Assembly (NCBI RefSeq): GCF_001721045.1
Contig: NZ_MDER01000043.1
Coordinates: 1-64,000, forward strand
Length of the DNA stretch: 64,000 bases
Reading direction: 5' to 3'
From: Paenibacillus nuruki
GTDB taxonomy: Bacteria; Bacillota; Bacilli; Paenibacillales; Paenibacillaceae
Part shown: piece after piece, positions 53,041-62,743 of the stretch
How the letters are laid out: every line of letters starts with the position of its first letter
Position numbering within the stretch: position 1 is the first letter of the stretch
Made by a program: the position numbers and the translations under genes
The notes under the pieces: generated by a model
Told to the model about the DNA's origin: nothing
What the model saw: only the letters and a program-made list of their open reading frames with translations
The model's database searches: none

Positions 53041-53946
53041 TTAACGCGCTTTAGGCTCAATCGCATTCGGATCAACAAAAGTATATCCTTTAGCTTCAAG
53101 TTTGGTTAATAGTTCATCCAATGCTTCGACAGTCCATGGCAATTCATGCATCAAAATAATACTGCCTGAATGTAATTGATCCATTACGTTAGAAATCACA
53201 GCATCTGGATCTTTTTGATTTACCCAGTCCAGTGAACCTACAGACCAGTTCATATACAGCATATTATGTTTTTTCGCTAAGGCATGCACAGTATCATTGG
53301 TAGCACCATTTGGAGCACGAAGGAAGCGCGGTGATTCATCAATTGTATCTTCGATCAGCTTCTGAGTGTCCTCGATTTGTTGAGTAACTTTGGCTTTGGA
53401 TTCATGTTTGAGCACGATATGATCTTGTGTGTGATTACCGATAATTCCACCACGATCATGAATCAATTTCAGCAATTCAGGATGAGTTTTGATTCGATAG
53501 CCGTTAACGAAGAAAATCGCTTTAGCATTATGTTTGTCTAACGTATCCATCATGCTGTCGATCATTTTTTTCTCTTTCGGACCATCATCGAAAGTTAAAA
53601 GAATCACTTTTTTAGGCGTTTCTTTTGATTCTTTGTTAGGTACGATATCATAATTTTTGTTCATATGATATGTATATTCAGCAGGAGCTGTAGCTTCGCT
53701 GTCTTTGGCAGATGTACTTTCAGAAGATTGTCCAGTTGTCGTTCCTTCTGTAGAAGTCGCAGGAGTTGCCGGAGTCTCTGATGTAGCTGTCTCGCTACTT
53801 TCAGGTGTTGTTGCCGTTGGAGTGCTAGTATTACTTTGTTCTGTGCTTGTGGTAGGTGTTTCTGTAGTATTTGCCGGTGCTTGATTGCTACAAGCAGACA
53901 ATATAATCACAGATAACAACAACCAACTTGCTGTTTTTTTAAACAT
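53041..53946 (-). CDS. Polysaccharide deacetylase lipoprotein
   Basis: This 301-residue surface lipoprotein has lipobox LSAC (residues 16-19), then a ~65-residue Ser/Thr/Pro/Glu-rich linker and a NodB deacetylase domain. The catalytic base and metal aspartate are D120 and D121 in LLTFDDGP; metal histidines are in NHTQDH; RAPNGATN and LMHELPWTVEAL complete motifs 3-5. It likely N-deacetylates peptidoglycan or another cell-wall glycan. A longer frame reaches 54000, but the ATG at 53946 gives a proper signal peptide. The ribosome site (AAAGAG) is weak. Confidence 0.88.
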   Translation of the reverse strand: MFKKTASWLLLSVIILSACSNQAPANTTETPTTSTEQSNTSTPTATTPESSETATSETPATPATSTEGTTTGQSSESTSAKDSEATAPAEYTYHMNKNYDIVPNKESKETPKKVILLTFDDGPKEKKMIDSMMDTLDKHNAKAIFFVNGYRIKTHPELLKLIHDRGGIIGNHTQDHIVLKHESKAKVTQQIEDTQKLIEDTIDESPRFLRAPNGATNDTVHALAKKHNMLYMNWSVGSLDWVNQKDPDAVISNVMDQLHSGSIILMHELPWTVEALDELLTKLEAKGYTFVDPNAIEPKAR

Positions 53947-54000
53947 ACATTCACGCTCTTTTCTGTCTGAATTGTGAGAAAATAACATCATTAAAAACAC

Positions 54001-54320
54001 GGTGGTGCAAAATACCGCATATGTAAATTAAATCCTTAAACCCTGTGCAAGGTCAACCACAAATATAAAACAATAAGTTACAATCTAGCTATAAATAGGA
54101 CAAGACCTAAAAAGCACAAACTATTCTTTAAACAAAATAGGTAGTCGCTGAAACATTTTTGAGACAAAATAGTCTACCCTATGTATTATTCGTAATCAAG
54201 CGTTTTAGTGCGTGCATTTAAGGATAATAAATGGTAACATACCTAATATAGCATTGCTATATTTATCATCGATATGAATAGGCAGTGACATAACCTATAC
54301 TAATATAGCGGTTATGACCT
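54001..54320. other. Intergenic region before mecA
   Basis: About 390 bases separate the divergent deacetylase and mecA starts. It is AT-rich. I find no gene and no convincing hairpin. A poorly spaced TTGAGA (54159) and TATTAT (54184) is the only promoter-like pair seen. Confidence 0.5.
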
Positions 54321-54344
54321 ATGTTTTCCAAGGGGGATCCTATT

Positions 54345-54956
54345 ATGAAAATAGAACGATTGAGCTCAGACAAAATACGGATTTTCCTTACGTTTGATGA
54401 TCTCACTGAGCGTGGAATTCAAAAAGAAGACATGTGGCAGGAAATTCCTAAAGTCCATGATCTTTTTACGGAAATGATGGATCAAGCTTATAGCGAGCTT
54501 GGATTTGATGCTACCGGTCCGCTTGCAGTGGAAGTATTTGCACTTCCTGCACAAGGAATGGTTGTTATCGTGACGCGTGGCAAGTATGACCAACACTTGG
54601 GCACGATCAATGAAGAAGATATGGCTGACGAAATATATGAAATGGAAGTTACGCTTGAAGAAACTGATTTTATAGCGTACTCTTTCAAAGATTTTGAAGT
54701 TCTTATTGAAGCAGCTCATACTCTCTCCAAAAATGTCACTGAAGCCGGACGGCTGTACCATTATAAAGATAAATGGATTTTGACGATGGATCCAGCTGAT
54801 GTAGATCTAACAAAACACGCTGCATTGATCGCTGTATTGGCTGAGTTTGGTGATACAACATCATTAACAGAAGCTGTTTTAGAAGAATACGGCAAAGTCG
54901 TCATGGCTGAAAATGCAATCGCAACAATCTGTGAACATTTTGATCGTAACGACTAA
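54345..54956 (+). CDS. mecA: ClpC adaptor protein MecA
   Basis: This 203-residue adaptor recruits substrates such as ComK to the ClpC-ClpP protease and activates ClpC. The N-terminal substrate-binding domain (MKIERLSSDKIRIFLTFDDLTERGI, EDMW) and the C-terminal ClpC-binding domain (FIAYSFKDFEVLIEAAHTL, RLYHYKDKWIL, EYGKVV) match the family; the acidic linker is short. ATG 54345 is seven bases after AAGGGGGA; the ATG at 54321 precedes it. Confidence 0.92.
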   Translation: MKIERLSSDKIRIFLTFDDLTERGIQKEDMWQEIPKVHDLFTEMMDQAYSELGFDATGPLAVEVFALPAQGMVVIVTRGKYDQHLGTINEEDMADEIYEMEVTLEETDFIAYSFKDFEVLIEAAHTLSKNVTEAGRLYHYKDKWILTMDPADVDLTKHAALIAVLAEFGDTTSLTEAVLEEYGKVVMAENAIATICEHFDRND

Positions 54957-55088
54957 GCCTTATATAAAGGCACTTCAGGTATATCCTTCGTATGTATAGC
55001 GTGAACCGACCGGAAGGAGTTCCTAATCGTATCAGCATTTGGCACAACGTCGGACGGGGTTTACGCAAGAATGGAGGGAGAATATCGA

Positions 55089-55787
55089 GTGTCTTTATTT
55101 TCGATCATGATGGCAGCAATAGCTCCGGGTATTGCTCTGTTGATCTATTTTTACCTCAAGGACAGATATGAACCAGAACCACTCCATTTGGTGATCAAAT
55201 TTTTTTTCTTGGGCGTAGCTATCGTATTTCCGCTTATGATCATACAACGGACTATGGTGCTTGGACTCGGCGATAGTCCTTATGTATTTTCATTTTTAAC
55301 GTCAGCAGGAGTCGAAGAATTCGCCAAATGGTTTATTATCTATCATATTTTGTATAACCATACAGAGTTCGATGAACCTTATGATGGAATACTCTATACT
55401 GTCGCACTATCACTTGGTTTTGCGACATTAGAAAATGTACTATATGCCTTATACAATTCCATGTCAGTGATGTCTTTACTATTAAGAGGATTACTTCCTG
55501 TTTCCGGACATGCTTTATTTGGAGTGATTATGGGCGATTATATCGGCAAAGCCAAATTTACGACAACAAAGCGTAAACGTAATATATTCCTTGCTTTAGG
55601 ATTAATACTTCCTATTTTCTGGCATGGATTATATGATTTGATTTTGCATATGATGAGCCAATATTGGTTATGGTACATTATTCCGTTGATGATCGTTCTC
55701 TGGTATGGAGGAATGAGTAAGATCACAAGAGCAAGTAACCGTTCACCTTTCCGCTTTATCAAACGTGAGGAAGAAGTTAACTTGTAG
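55089..55787 (+). CDS. prsW: Glutamic-type intramembrane protease PrsW
   Basis: This 232-residue polytopic membrane protease performs the first cut of an anti-sigma factor (RsiW in B. subtilis). The family motifs are E76-E77 in GVEEFAKWF, DGILYTVALSLGFATLENVLY, GHALFGVIMGDY and FWHGLYDLIL. The ATG at 55071 lies before the GGAGGGAG site (55073-55080), so GTG 55089, eight bases after it, is the better start. In B. subtilis sleB-ypeB separate prsW from ypfA; they are absent here. Confidence 0.92.
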   Translation: MSLFSIMMAAIAPGIALLIYFYLKDRYEPEPLHLVIKFFFLGVAIVFPLMIIQRTMVLGLGDSPYVFSFLTSAGVEEFAKWFIIYHILYNHTEFDEPYDGILYTVALSLGFATLENVLYALYNSMSVMSLLLRGLLPVSGHALFGVIMGDYIGKAKFTTTKRKRNIFLALGLILPIFWHGLYDLILHMMSQYWLWYIIPLMIVLWYGGMSKITRASNRSPFRFIKREEEVNL

Positions 55788-55799
55788 TATTTTCATAAA

Positions 55800-55854
55800 A
55801 AGTAATCAATCGATCTGTTGCTATAGTGCAGAGAAGGTTGATTGCTTTTTTTTG
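55800..55854 (+). terminator. Terminator after prsW
   Basis: A 12-bp stem with two wobbles (55800-55811 with 55836-55847) and a long T run. Confidence 0.85.
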
Positions 55855-55895
55855 TGTAAAGTGGCAAATTAATACGTATCATTTATAGCGCAAAA

Positions 55896-55904
55896 TGGTA
55901 TAAT
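55896..55904 (+). promoter_or_regulatory. Extended -10 promoter of PilZ gene
   Basis: TGGTATAAT is a full extended -10 about 80 bases before the gene; no good -35 is visible. Confidence 0.55.
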
Positions 55905-55982
55905 TCGTATAACTATAAACGGTGTTGATCACATCAGGGTATCAGTAGAAATGGTTGGATATTGTTCAAGGAGGAAGAAGGT

Positions 55983-56627
55983 ATGTCGGTTCAATCGGGG
56001 GATATTATTTATTTTCAATTTCAAGCGGTAGAAGGAGATCAGACAGAGATTTATCAAGCGATCGTAGGACGTGTAGATGATGATTCTTTGTATATCGGAC
56101 AGCTCAGTCACAAAAAGTCTTCTTCTGTTAAAAAATTAGTCTTAGGTGAAGAGTTGTATGCTTATTATTTGATTGATAATGAGATCAAACATTATTTTAG
56201 CACCATCGTAACAGGCTTCGATTCCACCTCTTCATTCAGTCGTATTCGCAAACCTCATCAAGAAGAAATTTCAGTGGTTCAAAGACGGCAATATTTGCGT
56301 GTTAAAGCTCAAATCGAAGTTGCAATCAAAAAAGAAGATCATCGCTTTGTGGCTATTACGGACAACGTAAGTGCAGGCGGTCTTTCTTTTACAACAGATA
56401 TCATGAATAAAATACAGAAGAATGATCTGCTAGAATGTTGGTTATTGCTTCATATGAAAAATGGCAAGATTGATCATATTCCTCTAACAGCCAGAGTGAT
56501 GAGTGTGATTGATTCTACATCGCTGACTCCTAGATATTTAGCAGAGTACACTGTGATATCGGAAATGGATCGACAAAAAATGATACGGTATTGTTTTGAA
56601 CGTCAATTCGATTTTAGAGTGCTTTAA
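55983..56627 (+). CDS. PilZ-domain c-di-GMP receptor, flagellar brake type (YpfA/YcgR)
   Basis: This 214-residue protein has an N-terminal YcgR-like barrel and a C-terminal PilZ domain. The c-di-GMP-binding signatures are the RxxxR-type QRRQYLRV at ~100-107 and DNVSAGGLSF at ~126-135. When bound it slows flagellar motors in B. subtilis. ATG 55983 is eight bases after AAGGAGG; the TTG at 55962 precedes it. The position before cmk matches ypfA. Confidence 0.9.
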   Translation: MSVQSGDIIYFQFQAVEGDQTEIYQAIVGRVDDDSLYIGQLSHKKSSSVKKLVLGEELYAYYLIDNEIKHYFSTIVTGFDSTSSFSRIRKPHQEEISVVQRRQYLRVKAQIEVAIKKEDHRFVAITDNVSAGGLSFTTDIMNKIQKNDLLECWLLLHMKNGKIDHIPLTARVMSVIDSTSLTPRYLAEYTVISEMDRQKMIRYCFERQFDFRVL

Positions 56628-56641
56628 TTGACGTATGGTTT

Positions 56642-56700
56642 TTGCATGTTATATTGTACTGTGGTATAATTTGCTTGTCGCAGGCAATGCCTGCTTTTTT
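56642..56700 (+). promoter_or_regulatory. cmk promoter abutting a hairpin
   Basis: TTGCAT (56642-56647) and TATAAT (56665-56670) are 17 bases apart, with TG before the -10. GCAGGC-AAT-GCCTGC plus six T follows at 56680-56700. The hairpin can terminate the PilZ transcript, but for a transcript from this promoter it would be the extreme 5' end. Confidence 0.7.
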
Positions 56701-56738
56701 AGTGAGTTGTAGTATGAAGTGTTGAGGGGGATTCCCGA

Positions 56739-57440
56739 TTGGTGCGCCAAGGATTAGAACATAGCGGGAAAATGAACATTGCGATTGACGGCCCTGCTGG
56801 GGCTGGTAAAAGTACAATAGCCAGGTTGGTAGCTAAACGTCTCGGTTACGTATATGTGGACACCGGTGCAATGTACAGAGCAGTAACATGGCATATGTTA
56901 GAACGAAATATCGATCCAGAAAATACTGTAGAAGTGCTTCAAGAGGCACAAAATCTGGTGATTGAATTAATACCGGATGAAGAAGGGCAAAAAGTCCTTG
57001 CTAATGAAGTAGACGTTACAGCAGATATTCGTAGCCTTGCCATAAACCGGATTGTTTCACGATATGCGCAAATCGAGGGGCTGAGAGTGAAGCTTGCAGC
57101 TTTACAGCGGCAAATGGCTTTGCGTAAAGGCGTTGTGATGGATGGACGCGATATCGGTACTCATGTGCTTCCGGATGCAGAAGTCAAAGTTTTTATGACT
57201 GCTACTGTACAAGAAAGAGCAAGACGCAGATACGCAGAAATGAATGCTTCGGAAAGTATTACATTAGAGCAACTTGAACGTGAAATTGCAGCGCGCGATC
57301 AATTGGATGAACAGCGTGAATTTTCTCCGCTCGTTTGTGCAGAAGACGCAACAGTGCTTGATACTACTTTGATGCCTATTGAAGAAGTGGTCGAGAGTAT
57401 TATTGCAATGGCACAGAGTGTGCAGTCAGGGAGAGTCTGA
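56739..57440 (+). CDS. cmk: Cytidylate kinase
   Basis: This 233-residue kinase phosphorylates CMP and dCMP. The P-loop AIDGPAGAGKSTIARLVA, YVDTGAMYRAVTW, VMDGRDIGTHVLPDA and RDQLDEQREFSPL are typical. GAGGGGG is followed after eight bases by TTG at 56739, with GTG 56742 as an equal alternative. The ATG at 56772 has no good site. This leaves ~11 extra N-terminal residues relative to many homologues. It leads the cmk-plsC-rpsA group. Confidence 0.93.
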   Translation: MVRQGLEHSGKMNIAIDGPAGAGKSTIARLVAKRLGYVYVDTGAMYRAVTWHMLERNIDPENTVEVLQEAQNLVIELIPDEEGQKVLANEVDVTADIRSLAINRIVSRYAQIEGLRVKLAALQRQMALRKGVVMDGRDIGTHVLPDAEVKVFMTATVQERARRRYAEMNASESITLEQLEREIAARDQLDEQREFSPLVCAEDATVLDTTLMPIEEVVESIIAMAQSVQSGRV

Positions 57441-57443
57441 TTC

Positions 57444-58022
57444 ATGGTATATACCATCTGTAGCACCATTTTACGCATCTTGTATGTTTTTCTATTTAGA
57501 CTTAAAGCTGTAGGTAAAGAGCACGTTCCCGAGCAAGGTGGAGTATTACTTTGTTCTAATCATATTAGTAATTTGGATCCGCCTACTGTAGGCATTCTGC
57601 TAAACCGTAAAGTTCGCTTTATGGCAAAGGAAGAGTTATTCAAAGTTCCTGTTCTGGGTCCATTGATTAGACAGCTCGGTGCTTATCCTGTCAAACGTGG
57701 CGGTGTAAGCAAAGAATCGATCAAAACATCCCTTTTGATTTTACGTGAAGGCGGTGTATTGGGGATTTTTCCTGAAGGTAGTCGTAATGCAGGAGATGCT
57801 GCTGCCAAAAATGGCGCTGCAAGCTTTGCACTACGAACCGATGCAGCAGTAGTACCTGTCGCTATTGTAGGTCAATACAAGCTGTTCGGCAAAACGAAAG
57901 TCGTCTATGGTCCACCTATTAATCTCGATAATTATCGGGGTAAAGGGGCAATAGGTACTGTAGATGAAGCAACAGACAAGATTATGCTAGCGATACGCCA
58001 ATTAATTCAAGAAAATCAATAA
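57444..58022 (+). CDS. plsC: 1-acyl-sn-glycerol-3-phosphate acyltransferase
   Basis: This 192-residue membrane-associated acyltransferase makes phosphatidic acid. The catalytic HX4D motif is H40-ISNL-D45; the acceptor-binding FPEGSRNAGD is at ~109-118 and VPVAIVGQ follows. It starts three bases after the cmk stop, so the two are co-transcribed. It functions with plsY and gpsA, encoded 3 kb downstream. Confidence 0.94.
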   Translation: MVYTICSTILRILYVFLFRLKAVGKEHVPEQGGVLLCSNHISNLDPPTVGILLNRKVRFMAKEELFKVPVLGPLIRQLGAYPVKRGGVSKESIKTSLLILREGGVLGIFPEGSRNAGDAAAKNGAASFALRTDAAVVPVAIVGQYKLFGKTKVVYGPPINLDNYRGKGAIGTVDEATDKIMLAIRQLIQENQ

Positions 58023-58095
58023 TGTTTAATGAAGTTTTGAACCCTGCATTTTGCGGGTTTAAATAAATGGGGTTTGAATTGAGGAGGGCATTGAC

Positions 58096-59331
58096 ATGTC
58101 GGAAGAAAATAATAACCAAGAAACTACCGAAGTTACAAACCAGGAGGCGCTTGATCAGTTCGTCTCACTGAACAAAGGTGACACTGTCACAGGAACGATC
58201 GTCAAAATTGAAGATAACCAAGCTTATGTAAGCATCGGATATAAATATGACGGTATCATTCCGATCCGTGAACTTTCTTCACTACAAGTAGACAATGCTT
58301 CTGCAGCTGTTGAAGTAGGACAAGAAGTAGAATGTAAAGTTGTAAGTATCGACGATGAGAAAGAGAAATTGGTTCTTTCCAAACGTGCGATTGACAGCGA
58401 AAATGCTTGGGAGGTTCTTGAAAAGAACTTTGAATCAGGCGAAATATTTGAAGTGACTGTATCAGACGTGGTTAAAGGTGGCGTAGTTGCTGATGTTGGC
58501 GTACGCGGTTTTATCCCGGCTTCTATGGTAGAACGTCATTTCGTAGAAGATTTCAGCGATTACAAAGGACGCACATTGCGCGTTAAAGTAAAAGAATTGG
58601 ATCGCGAAAACAACAAAGTCATTCTTTCACAAAAAGATGTATTGGAAGCTGAATACGAAGCTAACAAACACACAGTGATGGAAAGTCTTAAAGAAGGACA
58701 AGAATTGACAGGTACTGTACAACGCTTGACTCAATTCGGTGCTTTTGTAGACGTTGGCGGCGTAGACGGTTTGGTTCACGTATCCGAGATCGCTTGGAAT
58801 CACGTAGACAAACCATCTGATGTATTGTCTGAAGGCGACGAAGTAAAAGTAAAAGTACTTCGTGTTGACCCTGAAAAAGGTAAAATCAGCTTGAGTATCA
58901 AAGCTGCTCAACCAGGACCTTGGGATTCAGCTTCTGACAAATTCAACATCGGTGATATCGTAACTGGTGAAGTTAAACGTCTTGTGAACTTTGGTGCTTT
59001 CGTTGAGATCGCTCCAGGAGTAGAAGGTTTGGTTCATATTTCTCAAATCTCTCACAAACACATCGGTACTCCACAAGAAGTTCTTGAAGAAGGACAAACG
59101 GTTTCTGTTAAAGTACTTGATGTTAACACAGAAGAAAAACGTGTTAGCTTGAGTATCAAAGAAACAGAAGAAGCTCCTGCACAATCTGCTAAACCAGAAC
59201 GCAGCAACAACCGTGGCGACAGAGCTCCTAAACAAGAAGAATTGAACAACCCTAACGTATCTCTAAGCAACCAAGGATTAAGCATCACTCTTGGCGAACG
59301 TTTTGGTGACAAACTAAGCAAATTTAAGTGA
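58096..59331 (+). CDS. rpsA: Ribosomal protein S1 homologue
   Basis: This 411-residue RNA-binding protein carries four S1 domains (about 17-87, 104-171, 189-258, 274-345; GDTVTGTIVKIEDNQAYVSIGYKYDG opens the first, and LVHVSEIAW and LVHISQISH mark the last two) and a charged, disordered tail. Gram-positive S1 homologues have four domains rather than six; function in translation is less strict than in E. coli. GAGGAGGG precedes the ATG. Codon use looks biased as in highly expressed genes. Confidence 0.93.
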   Translation: MSEENNNQETTEVTNQEALDQFVSLNKGDTVTGTIVKIEDNQAYVSIGYKYDGIIPIRELSSLQVDNASAAVEVGQEVECKVVSIDDEKEKLVLSKRAIDSENAWEVLEKNFESGEIFEVTVSDVVKGGVVADVGVRGFIPASMVERHFVEDFSDYKGRTLRVKVKELDRENNKVILSQKDVLEAEYEANKHTVMESLKEGQELTGTVQRLTQFGAFVDVGGVDGLVHVSEIAWNHVDKPSDVLSEGDEVKVKVLRVDPEKGKISLSIKAAQPGPWDSASDKFNIGDIVTGEVKRLVNFGAFVEIAPGVEGLVHISQISHKHIGTPQEVLEEGQTVSVKVLDVNTEEKRVSLSIKETEEAPAQSAKPERSNNRGDRAPKQEELNNPNVSLSNQGLSITLGERFGDKLSKFK

Positions 59332-59514
59332 TCATGAGCGAGTGATTTCCTCGCTTAAGCAAACATTAACGTTTTAATAATGATTGCACTGTTTTGAACT
59401 TCAAAACGATAGCGAGTGATTTTCTCACTTCATTATTTAAATCATAGTACGGGCTTTTTATGGACGGTCCATTGATAGTCAAGCGACCGCCTTTCTAGTA
59501 AAAGTCACTCAATC

Positions 59515-59554
59515 AATCGGCGAATCCGCAATGGATTCGTCGATTATTGGTTTT
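59515..59554 (+). terminator. Terminator before der
   Basis: AATCGGCGAATCC (59515-59527) pairs with GGATTCGTCGATT (59533-59545), one wobble, followed by a broken T tract. Upstream in this 328-base gap, AGCGAGTGATTT is repeated directly (59338 and 59412), each copy followed by a partial complement that could form a small hairpin. Confidence 0.65.
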
Positions 59555-59659
59555 AAAGGAATAAATGAAACAGTCGTAAAGTTCATCATAATGTTAGCCA
59601 AGTGCAATGTTTTTTGCTATGATGAAAAGCGGAAAGAATGAACAGGAGGAATGGATCGT

Positions 59660-60985
59660 ATGGCAAGACCTGTAGTTGCAATCGTGGGCCGCCCGAATGT
59701 GGGGAAATCCACAGTATTTAACCGCATGATCGGTGATCGGCTAGCTATTGTTGAAGATAAGCCTGGTATTACGCGTGACCGTATCTATGGAACATCTGAA
59801 TGGAATGGTAAAGCATTCAGTGTGATTGATACCGGAGGTATCGAATTAGATGGGGAAGATATGATGCTGAAGTCGATTCGGATGCAAGCTGAACTTGCGA
59901 TCGAAGAAGCAGATGTTATCGTATTTATGTGTGATGTCAAAAGCGGATTGACTCAATCCGATGAAGAAGTAGCTGGAATACTCTATCGTTCAGGTAAACC
60001 GATTATTGTTGCTATTAACAAAGTAGATAACATGGGTCGTATGAATGATATTTATGAATTTTATAATTTAGGATTTGGCGAGCCAATCGGAATCTCAGGA
60101 AGTCACGGTAGCGGTATGGGTGATTTGCTAGATGCTGTAGTGAAAGAATTGCCTGAAACTGTTGATGATGAGTATGGCGATGATGTAATTCGTGTAGCTC
60201 TAATCGGTCGTCCTAACGTAGGTAAATCTTCGTTGGTCAATGCGATTTTGGGTGAAGAACGCGTTATTGTAAGTAGTGTAGCAGGTACAACACGTGATGC
60301 GATTGATACTCCTTTTGAGCGTGACGGACAACGTTATGTATTAATTGATACAGCAGGTATGCGTAAACGTGGTAAAGTATATGAGAATACAGAAAAATAT
60401 AGTGTCATGCGTGCGATGAAAGCGATTGAACGTGCAGATGTAGTGTTAACGGTTATCAATGGTGAAGAAGGTATTATTGACCAGGATAAACACGTAGCAG
60501 GTTATGCACATGAAGCAGGAAAAGCAGCTATTTTCGTAGTAAACAAATGGGATGTTGTAGAAAAAGATGACAAAACCATGCGTCAATTTGAATCCAATAT
60601 CCGTGATCATTTCTTATTTATGAGTTATGCTCCTGTTGTATTCTTGTCTGCATTGACGAAGCAACGTGTTCACAAATTATTACCGGTTGTGCAACAAGTA
60701 GCTGAGCAACACGCACTACGTATTCCAACTCATTTATTAAATGATGTAGTCTCTGATGCGATTGCTATCAATCCTCCACCGACAGATAAAGGGAAACGGA
60801 TGCGTATTAACTATGTAACTCAGGTTGCAGTTAAGCCACCAACAGTAATTGTCTTTGTGAATGAACCGGAAATGATGCACTTTTCGTATGAGCGTTATTT
60901 GGAAAATAAAATTCGTGCGGCGTTCGACTTTATTGGTACACCGATTCGAATATTTACACGCCGAAAATCAGCATCAGATAATTAA
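59660..60985 (+). CDS. der: Ribosome-assembly GTPase Der (EngA)
   Basis: This 441-residue protein has two tandem G domains and a C-terminal KH-like domain, needed for 50S subunit assembly. First G domain: [24 protein letters not shown]; second: [31 protein letters not shown] 59660 is nine bases after AGGAGGA; the ATG at 59651 directly abuts that site. It heads a der-plsY-gpsA operon. Confidence 0.96.
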   Translation: MARPVVAIVGRPNVGKSTVFNRMIGDRLAIVEDKPGITRDRIYGTSEWNGKAFSVIDTGGIELDGEDMMLKSIRMQAELAIEEADVIVFMCDVKSGLTQSDEEVAGILYRSGKPIIVAINKVDNMGRMNDIYEFYNLGFGEPIGISGSHGSGMGDLLDAVVKELPETVDDEYGDDVIRVALIGRPNVGKSSLVNAILGEERVIVSSVAGTTRDAIDTPFERDGQRYVLIDTAGMRKRGKVYENTEKYSVMRAMKAIERADVVLTVINGEEGIIDQDKHVAGYAHEAGKAAIFVVNKWDVVEKDDKTMRQFESNIRDHFLFMSYAPVVFLSALTKQRVHKLLPVVQQVAEQHALRIPTHLLNDVVSDAIAINPPPTDKGKRMRINYVTQVAVKPPTVIVFVNEPEMMHFSYERYLENKIRAAFDFIGTPIRIFTRRKSASDN

Positions 60986-60997
60986 GGAGAGAAGCAT

Positions 60998-61633
60998 GTG
61001 ATTTTATCAGTCGTGGCTATTATTATTAGTTATCTGATTGGTTCGATCAGCTTTAGCGTACTTATTGCTAAATGGCTGAAAGGAATCGATATCCGTGATC
61101 ACGGAAGCGGCAACGCCGGAGCAACCAATACATTGCGCGTACTAGGCAAAGGACCTGCTATATTTGTACTTTTGTTAGATGCGCTCAAAGGTGTGGTAGC
61201 TATTTGGCTTGGCGTTTGGTTCAGTATCGGGCTATCCGGACATACGATGTACTGGGTTCCTGCTTTATGCGGAATTGCAGCTATTTTGGGGCATAACTGG
61301 CCGATCTATTTCCGTTTTCGCGGAGGTAAAGGAATTGCAACAACGATTGGTGTTCTCGCCACGTTATGTATTGTTCCGACATTGATTGCAGGCGTATTCG
61401 CTATTGCATCGATTGTGATCACTCGTTATGTATCATTAGGTTCGTTAATTTTTGTTACGTTAACGCCTATTGTATTACTGATTCAAGGATATTCTGCACC
61501 GATTGTTACAGTCAGTGTAATTATCTGGTTGCTTGCAGTATGGCGCCATCAGACGAATATTGTCAAAATATTCAAAGGCACTGAAAACAAAATCGGATCC
61601 AAAGCAGACAAGGGAGGAAACAAAGTTGTCTGA
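60998..61633 (+). CDS. plsY: Glycerol-3-phosphate acyltransferase PlsY
   Basis: This 211-residue polytopic enzyme acylates glycerol 3-phosphate from acyl-phosphate, the first step of phospholipid synthesis. The conserved loops are GSGNAGATNTLRVLGK, LGHNWPIYFRFRGGKGIATT and, near the C-terminus, WRHQTNIVKIFKGTENKIG. GTG at 60998 is six bases after AAGGAGAG; the nearby ATG is followed immediately by a stop. Its end overlaps the gpsA start by eight bases. Confidence 0.95.
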   Translation: MILSVVAIIISYLIGSISFSVLIAKWLKGIDIRDHGSGNAGATNTLRVLGKGPAIFVLLLDALKGVVAIWLGVWFSIGLSGHTMYWVPALCGIAAILGHNWPIYFRFRGGKGIATTIGVLATLCIVPTLIAGVFAIASIVITRYVSLGSLIFVTLTPIVLLIQGYSAPIVTVSVIIWLLAVWRHQTNIVKIFKGTENKIGSKADKGGNKVV

Positions 61634-62669
61634 AAAAGTGACCGTTCTAGTAGCTGGTAGTTGGGGAACTGCGCTTGCTTCTGTGCTTGCAGACAATGGT
61701 CTACAAGTAACCGTATGGGCGCGTAGTGAAGAGCAAGTTGCCGAGATGAATCAACAGCACACCAATACAAAGTATTTACCAGATGCAGTTCTGTCCACTC
61801 AAATTACAGCAACTTCTGATCTTGCTGCTGCAATGGATGGAACAAAAGCAGTTGTGATTGTTGCCCCTTCCAAAGCAATGCGTCAAGTATGTAGTGATCT
61901 TAAGCCTTATTACCATCCTGATATGCTCTGTATTCATGCGACCAAAGGGTTTGAAACTAAGACACTGAAACGCATGTCTACTGTCATCAGCGAAGAACTA
62001 GGCTGTTTAGAGTCAGATGTGGTTGTTCTATCTGGCCCTAGTCATGCCGAAGAAGTGGTGAAACGTCTACCGACTACGGTAGTGGTTGCTTCTCACAATG
62101 CCAAAGCAGCAGCGGCGGCACAGTCTTTATTTATGAATGAAGATTATTTCCGTGTCTATACCAATCTAGATCTAGTTGGTGTAGAGCTTGCAGGTGCACT
62201 TAAAAACATTATTGCGCTAGGCGCAGGAATGGTCGACGGTCTTGGATTTGGTGATAATGCCAAAGCCGCTTTGTTGACTCGTGGACTTGCTGAAATGGTA
62301 CGTGTGGGTAGTGAAATGGGTGCGAATCCATTAACCTTTTCAGGACTTGCCGGGATTGGTGACTTGATGGTCACAGCTAGTAGCCAACATAGTCGTAACT
62401 GGAGAGCAGGCTATATGTTAGGTCAAGGCAAATCACTCGATGAAGTGATGGCTTCGATGAATATGGTTGTTGAAGGTATACGTACGACGGAAGCAGCACG
62501 GGATATCTCTTTAAAATACAATGTACAAATGCCGATAGCTGAGCAATTGTATCATGTGTTATTTGAGCAGAGTGATCCTCGTACAGCAGTAGAAACGTTA
62601 ATGGGACGTAATCCCAAAAATGAAATGGAAGTCATGAAGCTAGAAACATGGCAACAATGGCATTCCTAA
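61626..62669 (+). CDS. gpsA: Glycerol-3-phosphate dehydrogenase (NAD(P)+)
   Basis: This 347-residue enzyme makes glycerol 3-phosphate for PlsY. The frame is open back to 61533, but TTG 61626, eight bases after GGGAGG (61612-61617), gives the usual length. Motifs: VLSGPSHAEEV, the catalytic lysine in GALKNIIALGAG, GLAGIGDLMVTA and SRNWRAGYMLG. The nucleotide-binding motif reads VAGSWGTA; the first glycine of GxGxxG is valine. In B. subtilis spoIVA follows; here it does not. Confidence 0.95.
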   Translation: MSEKVTVLVAGSWGTALASVLADNGLQVTVWARSEEQVAEMNQQHTNTKYLPDAVLSTQITATSDLAAAMDGTKAVVIVAPSKAMRQVCSDLKPYYHPDMLCIHATKGFETKTLKRMSTVISEELGCLESDVVVLSGPSHAEEVVKRLPTTVVVASHNAKAAAAAQSLFMNEDYFRVYTNLDLVGVELAGALKNIIALGAGMVDGLGFGDNAKAALLTRGLAEMVRVGSEMGANPLTFSGLAGIGDLMVTASSQHSRNWRAGYMLGQGKSLDEVMASMNMVVEGIRTTEAARDISLKYNVQMPIAEQLYHVLFEQSDPRTAVETLMGRNPKNEMEVMKLETWQQWHS

Positions 62670-62685
62670 AAAAAGAAATAGGCAG

Positions 62686-62722
62686 GAACGACGGGGTAGA
62701 TATCATCCTTTCGTTCTTTTTG
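62686..62722 (+). terminator. Terminator after gpsA
   Basis: GAACGA/TCGTTC plus an inner GGG/CCT-type extension, followed by TTTTT. Confidence 0.6.
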
Positions 62723-62743
62723 CACAGGAAGGAGTAGGAAATC

